Assembly (NCBI GenBank): GCA_951799405.1
Contig: OX637343.1
Coordinates: forward strand, 15,106,524-15,170,523
Reading direction: 5' to 3'
Source: Agapetus fuscipes
Lineage: Eukaryota; Arthropoda; Insecta; Trichoptera; Glossosomatidae
Length of the DNA: 64,000 nucleotides
This document shows, piece by piece, positions 20,796 to 31,697 of this stretch. Every line of letters begins with the position of its first letter. The first letter of the stretch is position 1. Below the pieces are notes generated by a model. The model saw only the letters and a list, made by a program, of their open reading frames with translations. It was not told where the DNA came from and did no database searches. The position numbers were made by a program, and so were the translations under genes.

Positions 20796-21190
20796 ACGGG
20801 AATGTACCTTCTGATGTACCTACAGGATACTTACATCCGGCTAACTATCATCAGCATCACTCTCAGGGCGTGGGATTCTTTCCTTAGGTTGCTTATTTGT
20901 ATTTTGGGAAGGGTTGTATATTAAAAGATAAGTTTAACATGAACAAATAAGGGTTTATTTACTTTAGTAATATGGGGCAAAAAGGGGAAATAAGGGAATG
21001 GCCCGACCTGCACCTTGTCACTAAAACACTCCCTACTCTGTAGACTGGTGTTCTGAGCTGAAGGCTTAAGGCAGCAGCGGCTCACGAGGCGGACGCCTCC
21101 ACATGTTTGAACCCCTGAGTGGGCGCTCCTATGAACCCATCTCTGGTCCACTAGGCGGGTGCCTTGCTGGCAAGAAATCCAAGTAGATGG
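20790..21190 (-). repeat. Repeat D, copy 2 (longer)
   Basis: Inverted homologue of 16320-16625, with about 45 extra bases around aggcttaaggcagcagcgg. Contains gtgggcgctcctatgaac and gcctccaca. Beyond 21190 (to 21400) a GC-richer stretch may be more of the same element. Confidence 0.6.
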
Positions 21191-21429
21191 GGAGGAGGGA
21201 GCTCCATGGTAATGCCCCCTCTTGCACCACTTGGTGCTTGGTCACCGACGTCTGCATCTGTTTACATCTCGCCGAGAACTGACGAGCGTGGGCCGATTAG
21301 ATCTCACGGTGCAGTTCGGTTGCTTCCGTGGACGTTCGGCTCTGTTCGGCCCACGACACGTAGGTACTGCACACTTCAACAACGTTCTTTTATATGTTAT
21401 TTAGTAAAATAACATAACAAGGTACTCGA

Positions 21430-21575
21430 CTACACACATATCGATCACAGACAATTTAGTCGCACCACCGTTTGTCCAAAAGAAATTGTGGTCAGCAACA
21501 TTTTGGTCATAAACAATATTATAAAGTCCAAAGACAGCTCCATCACGTAAAACTACGATTGATGACAAAGGGTTT
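21430..21575 (-). repeat. Module O2: periodic repeat
   Basis: atcacagacaatttagtcgc, ggtcagcaacattttggtca, gtccaaagacagctcc: the same degenerate unit as 20640 and 22440. Confidence 0.45.
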
Positions 21576-21625
21576 TTGCACAGCAATTTTTTGGGATGTG
21601 GCGGTTTGTGGAACTTACGTGTATT

Positions 21626-22416
21626 TAATCTAATCTTAGTTGCAAATATATGTAACATTGGGGATTCACATTACAAGCATTCTCACAAGCAGACACGTAC
21701 AAGTTCGCGTACACGTACAGGTTCACATGCATGCCGCATGTGATCATTCTTCTTCTTCTTCAGCCTGTATTGATCGTCCACTCCTGGACGTAGGCCTCCT
21801 CTCGCATTTTCCATTCATTTCTATCCTGAGCGATCCGCATCCAGGCAAGTCCTGCACTTCTCTGAACATCGTCACGCCAACGCAACTGTGGGCGCCCAAC
21901 TCCACGCTTTGCCGTCCTTGGGCACCAGCACAGCAGTCGCTTTGTCCACTTTTCATCTTGAAAAATCCGAAAATACCCATCAACTTAAAAAGGAAAGTAT
22001 TCAATGCCTGTGTCCTGCCAGTGTTCACTTATGGTATTGAGACAGTCACAATGTCACAAAAAAGTGCCCACAAGCTAAGAGTCACACAGAGAGCAATGGA
22101 GAGAGCCATATTGGGTGTCAGTTTGCGGGACAGACTTAGAAATGAGGACATAAGAGTCAGGACAAAGGTTTCCGATGTCATCAAGATGGCCGCAACCCTC
22201 AAGTGGCGATGGGTGGGACATGTCGCTCGCGATCCAGACGAAAAGAGGACAAAGCGACTGCTGTGCATGTGAACCTACAACATAAAAACCAAATCTCAAA
22301 TAGACATACACCCTGCAACTCCTGCCAACCTTTCCTGAAATAGGGGTGACATTGGCAAAGTGAACCATTTTCTACAGCATGGGTGGTCAGCCGTATACAA
22401 ACCTATAAGTCAAGGA
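21626..22416 (-). repeat. Rep-C copy interrupted by an RTE insertion
   Basis: 3' part 21626-21742, 5' part 22265-22416. Rejoined at the repeated gcatgtg they form one ordinary Rep-C. The interruption is the LINE at 21743-22264. Confidence 0.85.
21743..22264. mobile_element. RTE-like LINE fragment with 5' inversion
   Basis: 3' segment (about 21743-21955) reads on the minus strand: KWTKRLL, GVGRPQLRWRDDVQ, EEAYVQEWT, then a gaagaagaag tail at the left end. The preceding coding segment (about 21955-22264) lies in plus orientation: FNACVLPVFTYGIET, SAHKLRVTQRAMERAILGVS, KWRWVGHVAR, KRTKRLL. The word acaaagcgactgctgtgc is present at both segment ends. Flanked by gcatgtg (21736-21742 and 22265-22271). 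This is the structure expected from twin priming. Confidence 0.85.
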
Positions 22417-22439
22417 ACTTTTATGAGACTTGTATGAGA

Positions 22440-22640
22440 TCGAAATATCGTTAACCGATAAGCCGTGTGACCGAAGTGTCCGTGAGCGATGTTTCAGTGG
22501 ATGATTTATCAGTGACCGAGTTATTTGTGACTGAAAAGTCATGTGGATAAACTGTAGTGTGACTGATTTGTTTTAGAAAGAGCTGTCTAAGGACGAGTCA
22601 TATTTGACTGATTTTTTGAGACACGTTCTGAATTGCAAGC
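22440..22640 (+). repeat. Module O3: periodic repeat
   Basis: gtgaccgaagtgtccgtgag, agtgaccgagttatttgtga, tgtagtgtgactgatttg: units of roughly 20-24 bases, opposite in direction to O1 and O2. Confidence 0.5.
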
Positions 22641-23220
22641 TTCGATATATTCTAGAAAACAATTTGTATCAACAATATTTTGTTATATTATCTAGGTTTT
22701 TAGCAGTTACTTCGTGAAAGTTCATTTTAATAGATTAAAATAAAATATTCTTTGTTACAAGAAAACTGTGTTTTTAAAAAATAAAAACTCATGTGAATTG
22801 TAACAAATAATATTTTATTTTAATCTAATATTTTGTTATTTTAGATGTACTCGTATGCGACAAAGTGATCCAAAAAATGGAAAATTTTCTAAACGATTTT
22901 TCTTTTAATAATTAAAAAACTTTTTTATTTAAAAAACACATAGTTTTTATTTTCACATATGAGTTATACTGCCTAAGCGCTGTCGAACCTGCTCGGTTCA
23001 TCATCAGAGGCTAACTGAAGTTTAAAAAAAAAAAAAATTAAAATACAAGGGTTAGAACAAATACATTTTGGGAAGAAAAAGTGGGTTTTTTAAGTAGGTA
23101 GGTATTGTTAGAAAGGAATGCATATTTATTTAGAGAGGAGAAAGTGGGTGGGTTTTTTTAAGGGTGGGCTTTGTTAGAAGAGGAGAAGGAGTGGGTATTT
23201 GTTGTTATGATGCTTAAGCT
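22641..23220. other. AT-rich DNA with hairpin motif
   Basis: No gene. Minus strand 22981-23007 reads CTGATGA-t-GAACC gagca GGTTC-GACA, a clear form of the recurrent hairpin with one change in GAAA. An A run and degenerate g-rich repeats follow (gtgggttttttaag twice, 23080-23165). Confidence 0.4.
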
Positions 23221-23452
23221 AAATCTAATCTTAATCTAAATCTGAGCTGCAAAGATATATACCATTTAAGATTCATATTAAACGCATTCCTACAAGCAGA
23301 CATGTATAAATTCGCGCTAACACATGCCGCATGTGGACCTACAATATAAAAACCCAATCTCAAATGAACATTAGACCTGCAACTCTGACCGATCTTCCCT
23401 GAAATAAAGGTGACATTGGAAAAGTGAACCATTTTTTACAGTTTGAGTGCTC
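23221..23452 (-). repeat. Rep-C copy
   Basis: Tail at left (ctaatcttaatctaaatctg); right end stops after ttttttacagttt. Confidence 0.8.
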
Positions 23453-24014
23453 ATATAAAGCCCTTGTTTAAAATTAATATTTTTCCACAAAGTAAAAATG
23501 AAGAGAAAAATAAAATAATAAAAGATATAAGATGAGGAAAAAAAAAATATCCATAGATTGAAGAATAATGTTAAATAAAACAATAAAATATACACAAAGA
23601 AATTTCCTTTCCGTAAAACAATATCGGGCATCTTCATTATTTTCCAAATAAATTCGAACCGTAGATAATAATTAAGCCTGTGTTTTGGGATATTCGATCC
23701 TAAGGTATTTATTATTTTTGTACAATTATATTCCGTGAATAATGAATCATTATTTGTAAATAACAAATAACAATAAACAAAAGAAAAGCATCGCATTGTT
23801 AGCCGAGTAATTTGCTTGTTTATTTTCTAAAGATTTTTTTAAGAAAAAAGAAAAATAAACACGAAGAGTAAATGAGCAATTCTTGTTGAAAATTGAATGA
23901 ATCTGATTTGATGTAAAAATTATAAATTTAAAAAAATAATTGCAGCTTTCTGAAGTAAAAAACATTTGTTTTATGAATTAATTTAAGAATATATATTTTT
24001 TTTAATAATAATAA
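23453..24014. other. Very AT-rich spacer
   Basis: No gene or identifiable repeat; ends in (aat)n next to the Rep-C tail. Confidence 0.3.
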
Positions 24015-24015
24015 T

Positions 24016-24258
24016 AATCTATAATCTAAGTTGCAAGGATATATTCATTTAAAGCTCTCAGATGTATGCCCACAAACCAACAAGTGTAGTTCGCGCTTAC
24101 AAATGCTGAATGTGTACTTACAAATAAAATCCAAACCTCAAATGAACATAAGCCCCACAACTTTTGCCGACCTTCCCTGAAACAGGGGTGACATTGGCAA
24201 AGTGAACCATTTTTTACAGTATGGGTGGTCAGCCTCATACCAACCTATAAGTCAAGGA
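24016..24258 (-). repeat. Rep-C copy, joined to LINE-R
   Basis: Tight-subtype Rep-C. On the minus strand it is preceded by about 100 bases of spacer (ttaaatgtaattta) and then the LINE-R coding end at 24370, an order repeated at 33570-34081 and 43303-43740. Confidence 0.85.
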
Positions 24259-24369
24259 ATATGAATAATAAATTACATTTAAATATAAAAAAGAACAAAA
24301 CCTTACAAAGAAATCTATACAAAAAAAGTAAAAAATTTCCTATGCAAAAAATGTAGCAAATGAATACAC

Positions 24370-24800
24370 CAACATTAGAAATCAACATTGCAGATTAGCC
24401 GCCACTTCTTCCTGTCCTTGCATACTTCTTTCATTTCATCCAGAGTCATAACCTTTTTCATACAAGTCCTCCTTTTATTATGACTCTGGATATCCCATTC
24501 ATTCGCTATTTCAGAGATTTGATCCTTCCATACTTTTCTCGGTCTTCCTCTACCACGACATCCATCTATTCTAGCAACATATACTTTCTTCGTCAATCTT
24601 TCATCACTCATTCTCTCCAAATGCCCGAACCATCTTAACATACTTCTTTTAATCTTCACTTTCACACTTTCCCTTACACCACATTCTTCTCTTACAAAAT
24701 CATTCCTCACCCTGTCACTTCGTTTTTTCCCAATCATACTTCTTAGATAGTCCATTTCTACTGTATGGACTTTACTAATTTCCCTTTCATTTAATAATAG
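24370..24800 (-). mobile_element. LINE-R, C-terminal part (RTE-like)
   Basis: An open frame of 126 codons reads RSMLRWFGHLERMSDERLTK, GCRGRGRPRKVWKDQIS, NKRRTCMKKVMTLDEMKEVC and ends KKWRLICNVDF. This is the C-terminal end of an RTE-like endonuclease/RT protein; the catalytic domains are absent. The intact frame makes this one of the youngest LINE-R pieces here. Confidence 0.85.
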
Positions 24801-24944
24801 ACTAAAGGTTAGTCGAAAGCGCTCGAGTGTTATACTAACATCTATACAAACTTAAACTTACAACATCCGCTATGAAATTTATAAAAACAGCCACATTCTC
24901 ATCAATCGCTAAAAATAATATCAAAACATATTATACTAGAAATG

Positions 24945-25090
24945 AGTACCAGCCCCATCTAAAGCCGGTAAGTCCCCACTTCAACTGAAATAATTGGCGT
25001 AAAGCTGGCCAATTTACTTTAAAAAATAAATAGGTTACATTCACTACATGCGATTCCTTTGAGAAGAAAAAAGCGGCAAGAACTTATGGT
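24945..25090 (+). mobile_element. SINE-B middle/3' fragment
   Basis: agaaatgagtaccagcccca, cccacttcaactgaaa, taaataggtta, gcggcaagaactta. No head. Confidence 0.7.
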
Positions 25091-25867
25091 TATTCACACA
25101 AGTAAGTGAGGGAATTGCATTCCTCTCTCACATGAATTAAAAATCTTGATGGGTTTTCGGGTAATCCATTGACTATTCTTGTTTTAGAGCCAACGTTTCG
25201 AATCGATCACACGATTAATCATCAGGGCGGTCCTTTTGTGTGCGTGGTTGGCCTTCGACCAGTCAACGGATTACCCAGCAACCCATAACCATGAATAATA
25301 TCCGTGAAAACTTAAAATTTAACTTAAATATGTATTACTTCAAATACTTAACTTCATTCATATACTGTTTTTACATGTCCTAGATGGATCAGTTTGCTCC
25401 ACATTCAACGACAGAAATTTCACACGAATCCATCGTTTCGCCCGTGAAAAAAAAACACCCCACCGGCTGCAAAACAAGATTACGGGGAAAACGGGTGAAA
25501 AAATAGTCCAAGCTGAACGTAAAGTCGATTTCGTGTTCATTTCCTTTGGGCGTCCATCGGCGCGGATCACATTTTTGCATGATGTGAAAATCGCTTAGCG
25601 AAAAACGTGAAAAAAACAGCCAATGTTGAAAGCTACCTAGTACTAAAGAAGGTTTGTAAGTATAGCTTCAAAAAATGAAAAGTTTTTTTTTTGACATTGT
25701 TATTGTATTATAATAATTATATTTTTTTACCTGCACACGGACAACTTGATTATGATTAACAAAAATACGTAAAAATCTATGGTGCACACGATTTGAAGGA
25801 ATTAATTATACATTTTTTTTCTGTAAAACTGGAAGAAATACAAATAATCTTGGCAGAACAATGAATA
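25091..25867. other. Non-coding DNA: hairpin and single-copy block
   Basis: 25195-25225 (minus) reads CTGATGA-tt-AATCG..CGATT-c-GAAAC. 25380-25610 is a GC-richer, single-copy-looking block (accggctgcaaaacaagatt, gggcgtccatcggcgcgg) without a convincing coding frame, a candidate regulatory element. Confidence 0.4.
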
Positions 25868-26215
25868 CTGTAACTGTAACTATAACTCTGTTGCCAATCT
25901 GCTAGAGTTGGCTAGAGCCTCTGCAAAGTTGCCTCCATTTTTTCCAATCATTGCAAACCTTTTCAATTAAATCATATTCATCACATTTTTCATACATTTC
26001 CTTCTATTACTTTCCCTTTAATTATCCCATTCTTTCACAATTTCACCAATCTGATCCAGCCATACTTATCTCGGTCTTCCTGTTTCTCTTTTTCCTTCAA
26101 CATTTCCTCTGTTTATAGGTACACTTTGTAAGTCTTTCATCACCCATTCTTTTTACATGTCCAAATCATAGTACTTGTCATAAATTAAGTTCTTGACGAC
26201 AGTTAAGATTTATTA
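25868..26215 (-). mobile_element. LINE-R copy, decayed
   Basis: Left end ctgtaactgtaact is the inverted (gttaca)n tail. Then gttggctagagcctctgcaa, gatccagccatacttatctc, and cacccattctttttacatgt, matching the LINE-R C-terminal region with many indels. Confidence 0.75.
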
Positions 26216-26692
26216 TTTACGAAATTTATAAAAACATATTTACATAAATAAACACTCGTTTATTAGATAAAAACGTTAGTTTTACAGAACATACATAGGT
26301 TTAATTCTTTAATACCTCAAAGGGTTTCAAAGAAAAAATAAATACGAAAGGATTCTCAAAATACATAATACAATGCTGTTGAGATTGTATGTATACAGAA
26401 AAGGGAAAAGAACTATTCTGTATTCCAAGTATAAAGCTTTACGTTTAAGCTGTACCAGAGCGATTACAAAAAAATATAGGGAAACTTCAACAGCGCCTCT
26501 AGTGAGAGCTTGTTTTCCGTACATTTTAAGTAAACGTAATGGTTGAGTGAAAACGTTAAATTTATGCTTTGGGTACTGATTTATAAAAACGGATAGGTGT
26601 AATCCCCTAAACGGATTACTAAAAAAAACCCAAAAACGATCCGTTAGCAATAAAGAAAAATTCTTGTAAGGTTTTTTTTGTTATAGTGGATA
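26216..26692. other. Spacer containing a MITE-L copy
   Basis: MITE-L at about 26430-26580: ends ccaagtataaagctttacgt and, inverted, aaacgttaaatttatgcttt; core aacagcgcctctagtgagag. The rest is AT-rich. Confidence 0.45.
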
Positions 26693-26945
26693 TATATATG
26701 GATAGTTGCGCAAGCCCATCCTCATACCCGTTCCGTTTGTACACTTCCGTCCTGGAAAGCGTATCACAGAACGCTCACGCAATGCTATATTCTTTTGTGG
26801 CGGAAGGCCTTTCCGATGGTCGTGACCCGATCCAGCAGTGATTCTAGATGTAGGTACCTACCTGTCCGTCCAATAGAGAAAACAAGGCAAAATCCGTAGT
26901 TACTGACTCGATGCAACTGCATCGGTATGCGCTCCTTGCTATTTT
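26693..26945 (-). repeat. Repeat E, copy 2
   Basis: Inverted homologue of 6270-6495 (acccgatccagcagtgattc, actcgatgcaactgcatcgg). Abuts a truncated Rep-C. Confidence 0.65.
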
Positions 26946-26947
26946 GT

Positions 26948-27150
26948 GCTAATCACTTTGCCAATGTCACCCCTGTTTCAGGGAATGTCGGCAAGAGTTG
27001 CAGGGCTTATGTTCATTTGAGGTTTAGATTTTATTTGTAAGTACACAATCAGCATTTGTAAGCGCGAACTACACGTGTTTGTTTGTGGGCATACATCTGA
27101 GAGCTTTGAATGAATATATCCTTGCAACTTAGATTATAGATTATAGATTA
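26948..27150 (+). repeat. Rep-C copy, 5'-truncated
   Basis: Begins inside the family at cactttgccaatgtcacccc and runs to gcaacttagattatagatta. Tight subtype. Confidence 0.85.
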
Positions 27151-27169
27151 TAGACAAGGAATTTGTGGT

Positions 27170-27246
27170 AGGCGTGGCCGGTACCTCCGCAGATGCGTCT
27201 CCGCAATGACAGAACAAAGTGGAAACTCATCTGCGGAGGTACCGGC
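27170..27246. repeat. Palindrome of LINE-R 3' sequence
   Basis: cgtggccggtacctccgcag and ctgcggaggtaccggcag face each other across about 40 bases. Both are the LINE-R 3' terminal word, so this is an inverted duplication of that end. Confidence 0.6.
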
Positions 27247-27463
27247 AGTAACAATTGTGTCGGGAATTGTAAAAGTGAATTTTCTCCTTGAAACTGAAGA
27301 AAACGAGCTTTAGGCGAATGAAAGTGTAGGAAAAAAAAGAATGCATTCATGAAATGTTTTCTATTTTATTTATTGTTTAATACAATTATTGGAATTGCTT
27401 CTCTTTTATAGTGATAGTAGATATAACTAAAAGTGATAACATTCAGCAAAAAACATGTATTGT

Positions 27464-27735
27464 TTTTTTTTTTTTTTTAAATAGATTTGTGAAGCGGAAT
27501 GCAATTCACTAAACATATTCTGCCAGGCCAGAAACAGGTATTAGTATCATCAATTAAAAATTATTTTTTGTTTATTTTATTAATTTATTAATTTATAATT
27601 ACCCAATAACATCTGTTAAACCAAGGCCAAAGTTATGGTCAAATGACCCAGGCGGGATCGTACCGACGTAACTCTATTCCAAGCACGCTAGAAAGATCAG
27701 CCCACTTGGCCCCCTCGGCCATAACACCGAAATAT
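27464..27735 (-). mobile_element. SINE-G, full length with A tail
   Basis: Minus strand: head at 27735 (cgagggggccaagtgggct), B box from gggatcgtacc (one change), 3' end cacaaatctattt, then a 14-base A tail (T run 27464-27477). Confidence 0.8.
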
Positions 27736-27744
27736 GGAGTTACA

Positions 27745-27820
27745 CCAAACTCTGCAGAGGCTCTGGCCACCCCTAGCGGAATGGCGACAGAGTTACAGAT
27801 TACAGATACAGATTACAATA
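27745..27820 (+). mobile_element. LINE-R 3' end and tail
   Basis: tctgcagaggctctggccac, ccctagcggaatggcgacag, then agttacagattacagataca. Only the terminal stretch. Confidence 0.7.
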
Positions 27821-27884
27821 TTTGTTTCCACAATTGTTTGATTTGGCAACATGGCGGGCCAATATTGAAAAATAAATGCAAAAA

Positions 27885-28195
27885 AGAAACCTGACAGAGG
27901 AGATGAGCCAGGATAGAAAAGCTTGGCGTCTTCGAACAAGGAGGGCCGACCCCAAATGATGGGATAAGGCAAAGGGAAAGAAGAATTGTTTGATCATGAT
28001 GGTGATGACCAACTCTAGGGGACGCCCACGCCAAGAGTACCTGGAGGACCTGCTGGTGGACGTGCGCTGCTCAACATATGCAGACCTAAAAAGAGCCGCA
28101 CAAGACAGGGAGGAATGGAGAACAAGAATAAAAGATATTGCTGCAAACCAATCCTAGGATTGAAACAGAATAAAAAGAAGAAGAAGAAGAAGATG
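27885..28195 (+). mobile_element. Two RTE-like LINE 3' fragments
   Basis: First (27885-27990): MSQDRKAWRLRTRRADPK followed by a stop and a gatgatgg-like tail. Second (27995-28195): RPRQEYLEDLLVDVRCSTYA, then DLKRAAQDREEWRTRIKDI, a stop, and a (gaa)n tail. Both are C-terminal ends of different RTE-like families. Confidence 0.7.
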
Positions 28196-28369
28196 GTGAT
28201 GACGTCACAAACCTCATACAAACGAAAGTGGAACATCAAACATTCACGAGCAATTAGAAGCGCAGCCATATTTCGGAGCAAAGGAGGGGGGCGATACAAC
28301 CAGTGATGAAATTAAATAATAATTCTTGTAGACGTCTTCCGCGGGGTATGCAGCGAATGCCAGCCACCC

Positions 28370-28460
28370 CGAGTGTCATTTCTCACCCGGCCCCCTCCCC
28401 ACAAGGGGTGCGGGTGGAGAGAATTTGCAAAACAAGCCTCGCGGTCTTGCTCAATATCAG
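28370..28460. other. GC-rich patch
   Basis: cacccggccccctccccaca facing aggggtgcgggtgg forms an imperfect hairpin. No coding frame is convincing. Confidence 0.35.
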
Positions 28461-28529
28461 AACGAAGGAAATTGTGTGGTAGACGTGCAAAGTGTTTACT
28501 TCTTGATGCATGTGTGGTGGAATTAGTTA

Positions 28530-28625
28530 TTTATGCCACTGCCTTTGTAACACGAGTGCTAGTTTGTGGACAATATACAGCCAGAGGGTTACAAAGGCTA
28601 ATTACGTGCAGTGGCATACAATACT
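28530..28625. repeat. Hairpin repeat
   Basis: Left tatgccactgcctttgtaac and right gttacaaagg..cagtggcata are inverted. The right-arm words cacgagtg and acgtgcagtggc.tacaatac recur at 62685-62730, so it is a dispersed repeat. Confidence 0.55.
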
Positions 28626-28639
28626 TTTTCTACGACCAT

Positions 28640-28874
28640 GAAATAAATAACAATTAATATTTAATAATAGTGACCTACTAGGTTGAAAACGTTAGTAATT
28701 TGTTTGAAGATTTTAAACTTTTGAAATAAATTTTATAGTGAAAATAAACAGTGTTTTGTTTGAATTCATCCAAAAATTATAAAATTAAATAATAGTCATT
28801 ATAATGTACTCATCCATTTGAAGTAATTACAACCTTACCTTTGTCAAACCGTAATGTATCATTCTCTTCGATTA
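28640..28874. other. AT-rich DNA with hairpin remnant
   Basis: 28671-28692 reads GACCT acta GGTT-GAAAACG, the 3' half of the recurrent hairpin, followed by gtgaaaataaacagtgtttt as at 15150. Confidence 0.35.
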
Positions 28875-29088
28875 TATAATCTTATCTAAGTTGCAAAGAT
28901 ATATTACAATTAGAATTCATATTAAATTCATGCCCACAAGCAGACACATATAACGTCGCGCTTAAACATGCCGCATATAAGTTTAAACATTGAAACCTAA
29001 AACTCAAATAAGCCCTGCAATTCCTGAAACTGGGGTGTCATTGGCAAAGTAAACCAAGTTTTTACAGCATAGATGGTCAACCTCATAC
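28875..29088 (-). repeat. Rep-C copy, old
   Basis: Tail ataatcttatctaagttgca; centre shortened; ends aacctcata. Confidence 0.75.
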
Positions 29089-29419
29089 GTAGTCCAGTAG
29101 CTGTTTAATTTTGTTTATTTTTTGCGGTAAAAATGTCTTGCATTTTTTACTTTCAAGCCTTCTGTTTTCTTTTGAAAAAAGGAAAGCTACAATTTGGAGT
29201 ATTTCGATAAATAAATTCGATGAATTTTCACACTATTAACAATTTAGTTGACTCTTCACATAGAATATATTTATTTTCATTTGAACAAGGATTGAACATA
29301 GTGGGGAGGAACTATCAATAAGATGAAAATGTTCATGTACTTTGGCTGACGTTCGAACGTAGTTGCTATAAAAACGGCAAATAATAGTTTGTTATCGGTC
29401 GCTTAAAAGGAAAGTCCCA
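29089..29419. other. Unassigned AT-rich spacer
   Basis: No gene or repeat recognised. Confidence 0.3.
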
Positions 29420-29640
29420 TAATCTAATCTAATCTACATAAGTTGCAAAGATATGTTACATTGGAGATTCACATTATGTGCATTCTCACAACCAGACACG
29501 TACAAGTTCGCGCTTGCACATGCCTCATGTGAACCTACAACATAAAAACCAAATCTCAAATGAACATAAGCCCTGCAACTCTTGCCGTCCTTCCCTGAAA
29601 CAGGGGTGACATTGGCAATGTGAACTATTTTTAACAGTAT
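29420..29640 (-). repeat. Rep-C copy
   Basis: Tail taatctaatctaatctacat at left; first ~35 bases of the family missing at right. Confidence 0.85.
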
Positions 29641-30003
29641 CAAGGTTAATTCAAATTAATATTCCTTTTCAAAATAAAAAAAAAGTAAAATTCAACGTCA
29701 TTCACTTATCGAGCTTTCATGACTTCATTTGAGCCAAGCAAACTTCTGAAAGCTGCAATATTCGCCAAATTATGATCATCTTTGTCTTTAAAATTGTCCT
29801 ATTATAACCATGATACATACATCAATACGTATATTGATGACTACACAAAGTTGTGACGCCATCAGGCCGTGTCTTCGGGGAACTATTAAAGTCTAGATGG
29901 AGCTCCGAGGTAAAATCTAACTTTCCATACGTAAGACAGACGAAATTTTAGCAGCTTGTAGATCATTTTTAGGAACACTGCTTGTTTCTGACTTTAATAA
30001 ATG
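29641..30003. other. Unassigned spacer
   Basis: Single-copy-looking; 29850-29930 slightly GC-richer (gacgccatcaggccgtgtct). No frame. Confidence 0.3.
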
Positions 30004-30004
30004 C

Positions 30005-30130
30005 TCCTTGACTAACAGGGTGGTTTGAGACTGACCATATTTATCCTATCGATAATATTAGTTTTAAAGATATATTCGCATCTAAGATTTATTTTTAATG
30101 CTTTCCGACAAGCCGAAACGTATGAGAAAA
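30005..30130. repeat. Rep-C mosaic
   Basis: Family start in plus orientation (tccttgactaacagggtggt) joined to a tail half in minus orientation (tttaaagatatattcgcatc). Two old pieces. Confidence 0.5.
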
Positions 30131-30196
30131 GAGAAAAAAAACGAAATTGCTTTTTAACGCTTAAATTTATGTGTTACCCTTAATCTTAGTTCAAAT

Positions 30197-30692
30197 ATGA
30201 TGATGATGATTTCTTTATAGCGCCGTTTCGTGATGTAGTCACTCCAAGGGCGCTTGTGCAAACGATGCCAGAAATTTGCTTGTCTTCAGTGCATTCCGGA
30301 ACTTTCCATGGTCCTCTAGCTCTCTCACATGATATGGCAGGTGGTTTCAGGCCAGAGGACCAGCAACTGCAAATGCACGCTCTCCAAACATTGTGTTAAC
30401 TCTTCTTATAGGTTCTTCAATCCTTGATTTGGCTCCAGTTTCAGCCGAGCGCAGTGTTAGGCTTTTTTTGCCGAGGGTGACTGGTTTGATCAAATCAGTG
30501 AGATATTTGGGTGTCTTATCAAATACAGCTTTCTGGACCATCGTGCACACTTTGAACTCGATGCGCTCCGGGATACGGAGCCAGTTAAGCATCTGGAGAA
30601 GAGGAGTTATGTGTTTAAATGTCGACTGATCAGCAATCATGCGAGCGCACGCATTGACAACCAACTGTAGCCTATTCAATTGACATTTATTA
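30197..30692 (-). mobile_element. LINE-C copy, 5'-truncated
   Basis: Minus frame of 116 codons: NRLQLVVNACARMIADQSTF, HITPLLQMLNWLRIPERI, GERAFAVAGP; then 3' end and an atgatgatga tail at 30197. Begins at the QLNRLQ region, so shorter than the 16904 copy. Confidence 0.85.
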
Positions 30693-30694
30693 TT

Positions 30695-31041
30695 CAAATA
30701 TATAATATTTCATTTAACATACATATTTTATACATTCACATGAGCAAATAAGTTTGCGCTTACACATGCCGCAAGTGGGCATCCAACATAAAAAAAACAA
30801 ATCTTAAATGATCATTAAACCTGCTACTCTTGCCGATCTTTCCTGAAACCCTGCTAGCATTGTCAAAGTAAACCATTGTTGGAGAGTTGCTTTCGGGATT
30901 TTTTCACCTGGGATGCGGGAGCTTCCGGACGTTTCGCTCATGTATGCGATGGTCTTCTTCAGCGTGAAAGTGAAGCGAAAAATATGATCTTGATGTGACT
31001 GTATGAACCATTGCTAACAATATGGGTGGTTAGCCTCATAC
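30695..31041 (-). repeat. Rep-C copy interrupted by foldback F
   Basis: 30695-30878 and 31006-31041 are one Rep-C, split at aaccattg, which is present on both sides (30871-30878 and 31006-31013). Confidence 0.75.
30879..31005 (-). mobile_element. Foldback F, single arm
   Basis: 127 bases: ggagcttccggacgtttcgc to cttcttcagcgtgaaagtg, then atgatcttgatgtgactg. One arm plus centre only. Flanked by an 8-bp duplication aaccattg. Confidence 0.7.
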
Positions 31042-31073
31042 CAAACTATTAACTAATGAACCTTTATTAAAAA

Positions 31074-31236
31074 AAATGTTCACTTTGTCAAATTCATCCC
31101 TGTTTCAGGGAGTGTCGGCAAGAGTTGCAGGGGATATCATTTTATGATCGTTTGAGATTTCAGTTTTTATTTTGTTTGTACACATGCAGTATATGTCAAC
31201 GCAAACTTACACGAGTTGTCTTGTAGACATCCTATA
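31074..31236 (+). repeat. Rep-C fragment, old
   Basis: gttcactttgtcaaattcat, ggcaagagttgcagg, gcaaacttacacgagttgtc; both ends lost. Confidence 0.65.
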
Positions 31237-31453
31237 CTCGCGCAATTTTTTTGAAAGATTTACTGATTTGCCCATAATCTCCGATCTCGAGCGACAATTC
31301 TTTCTGAACTTCAGTTCATTCTTCTGTGAAGTAGAATAAAAACAGGTCTCTCAATGACGTTGGATAAAATACGTTTTTTAATCTCATTGACATGTATAAC
31401 AACCTAACTTGTAATTTGAAATCATTAAATATCATTAAATCATTAAATACCCT

Positions 31454-31697
31454 TCCTTGACTTAAAGGTTGGTATGAAGCTGACCACCTATACTTTTAAA
31501 AAATGATTCACTTTGCTAATGTCACCCCTGTTTCAGGGAAGGTTGGCAAGAGTTGAAGGGCTTATGTTCATATGAGATTGGATTTTTATACTGTAGGTCC
31601 ACATGCGGCATGTGTGAGCGCGAAATTATGCGTGTCTGCTTGTGGGAATGCATTTAATATGAACCTCAAATGATACATATCTTTGCAAATTAGATTA
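31454..31697 (+). repeat. Rep-C copy
   Basis: tccttgacttaaaggttgg start, end ctttgcaaattagattaata. Confidence 0.85.

Noticed and set aside
20640..22640. CRISPR-like array in the periodic gtgac modules
   Set aside because: Units are degenerate and contiguous without constant repeats and unique spacers, in eukaryotic DNA.
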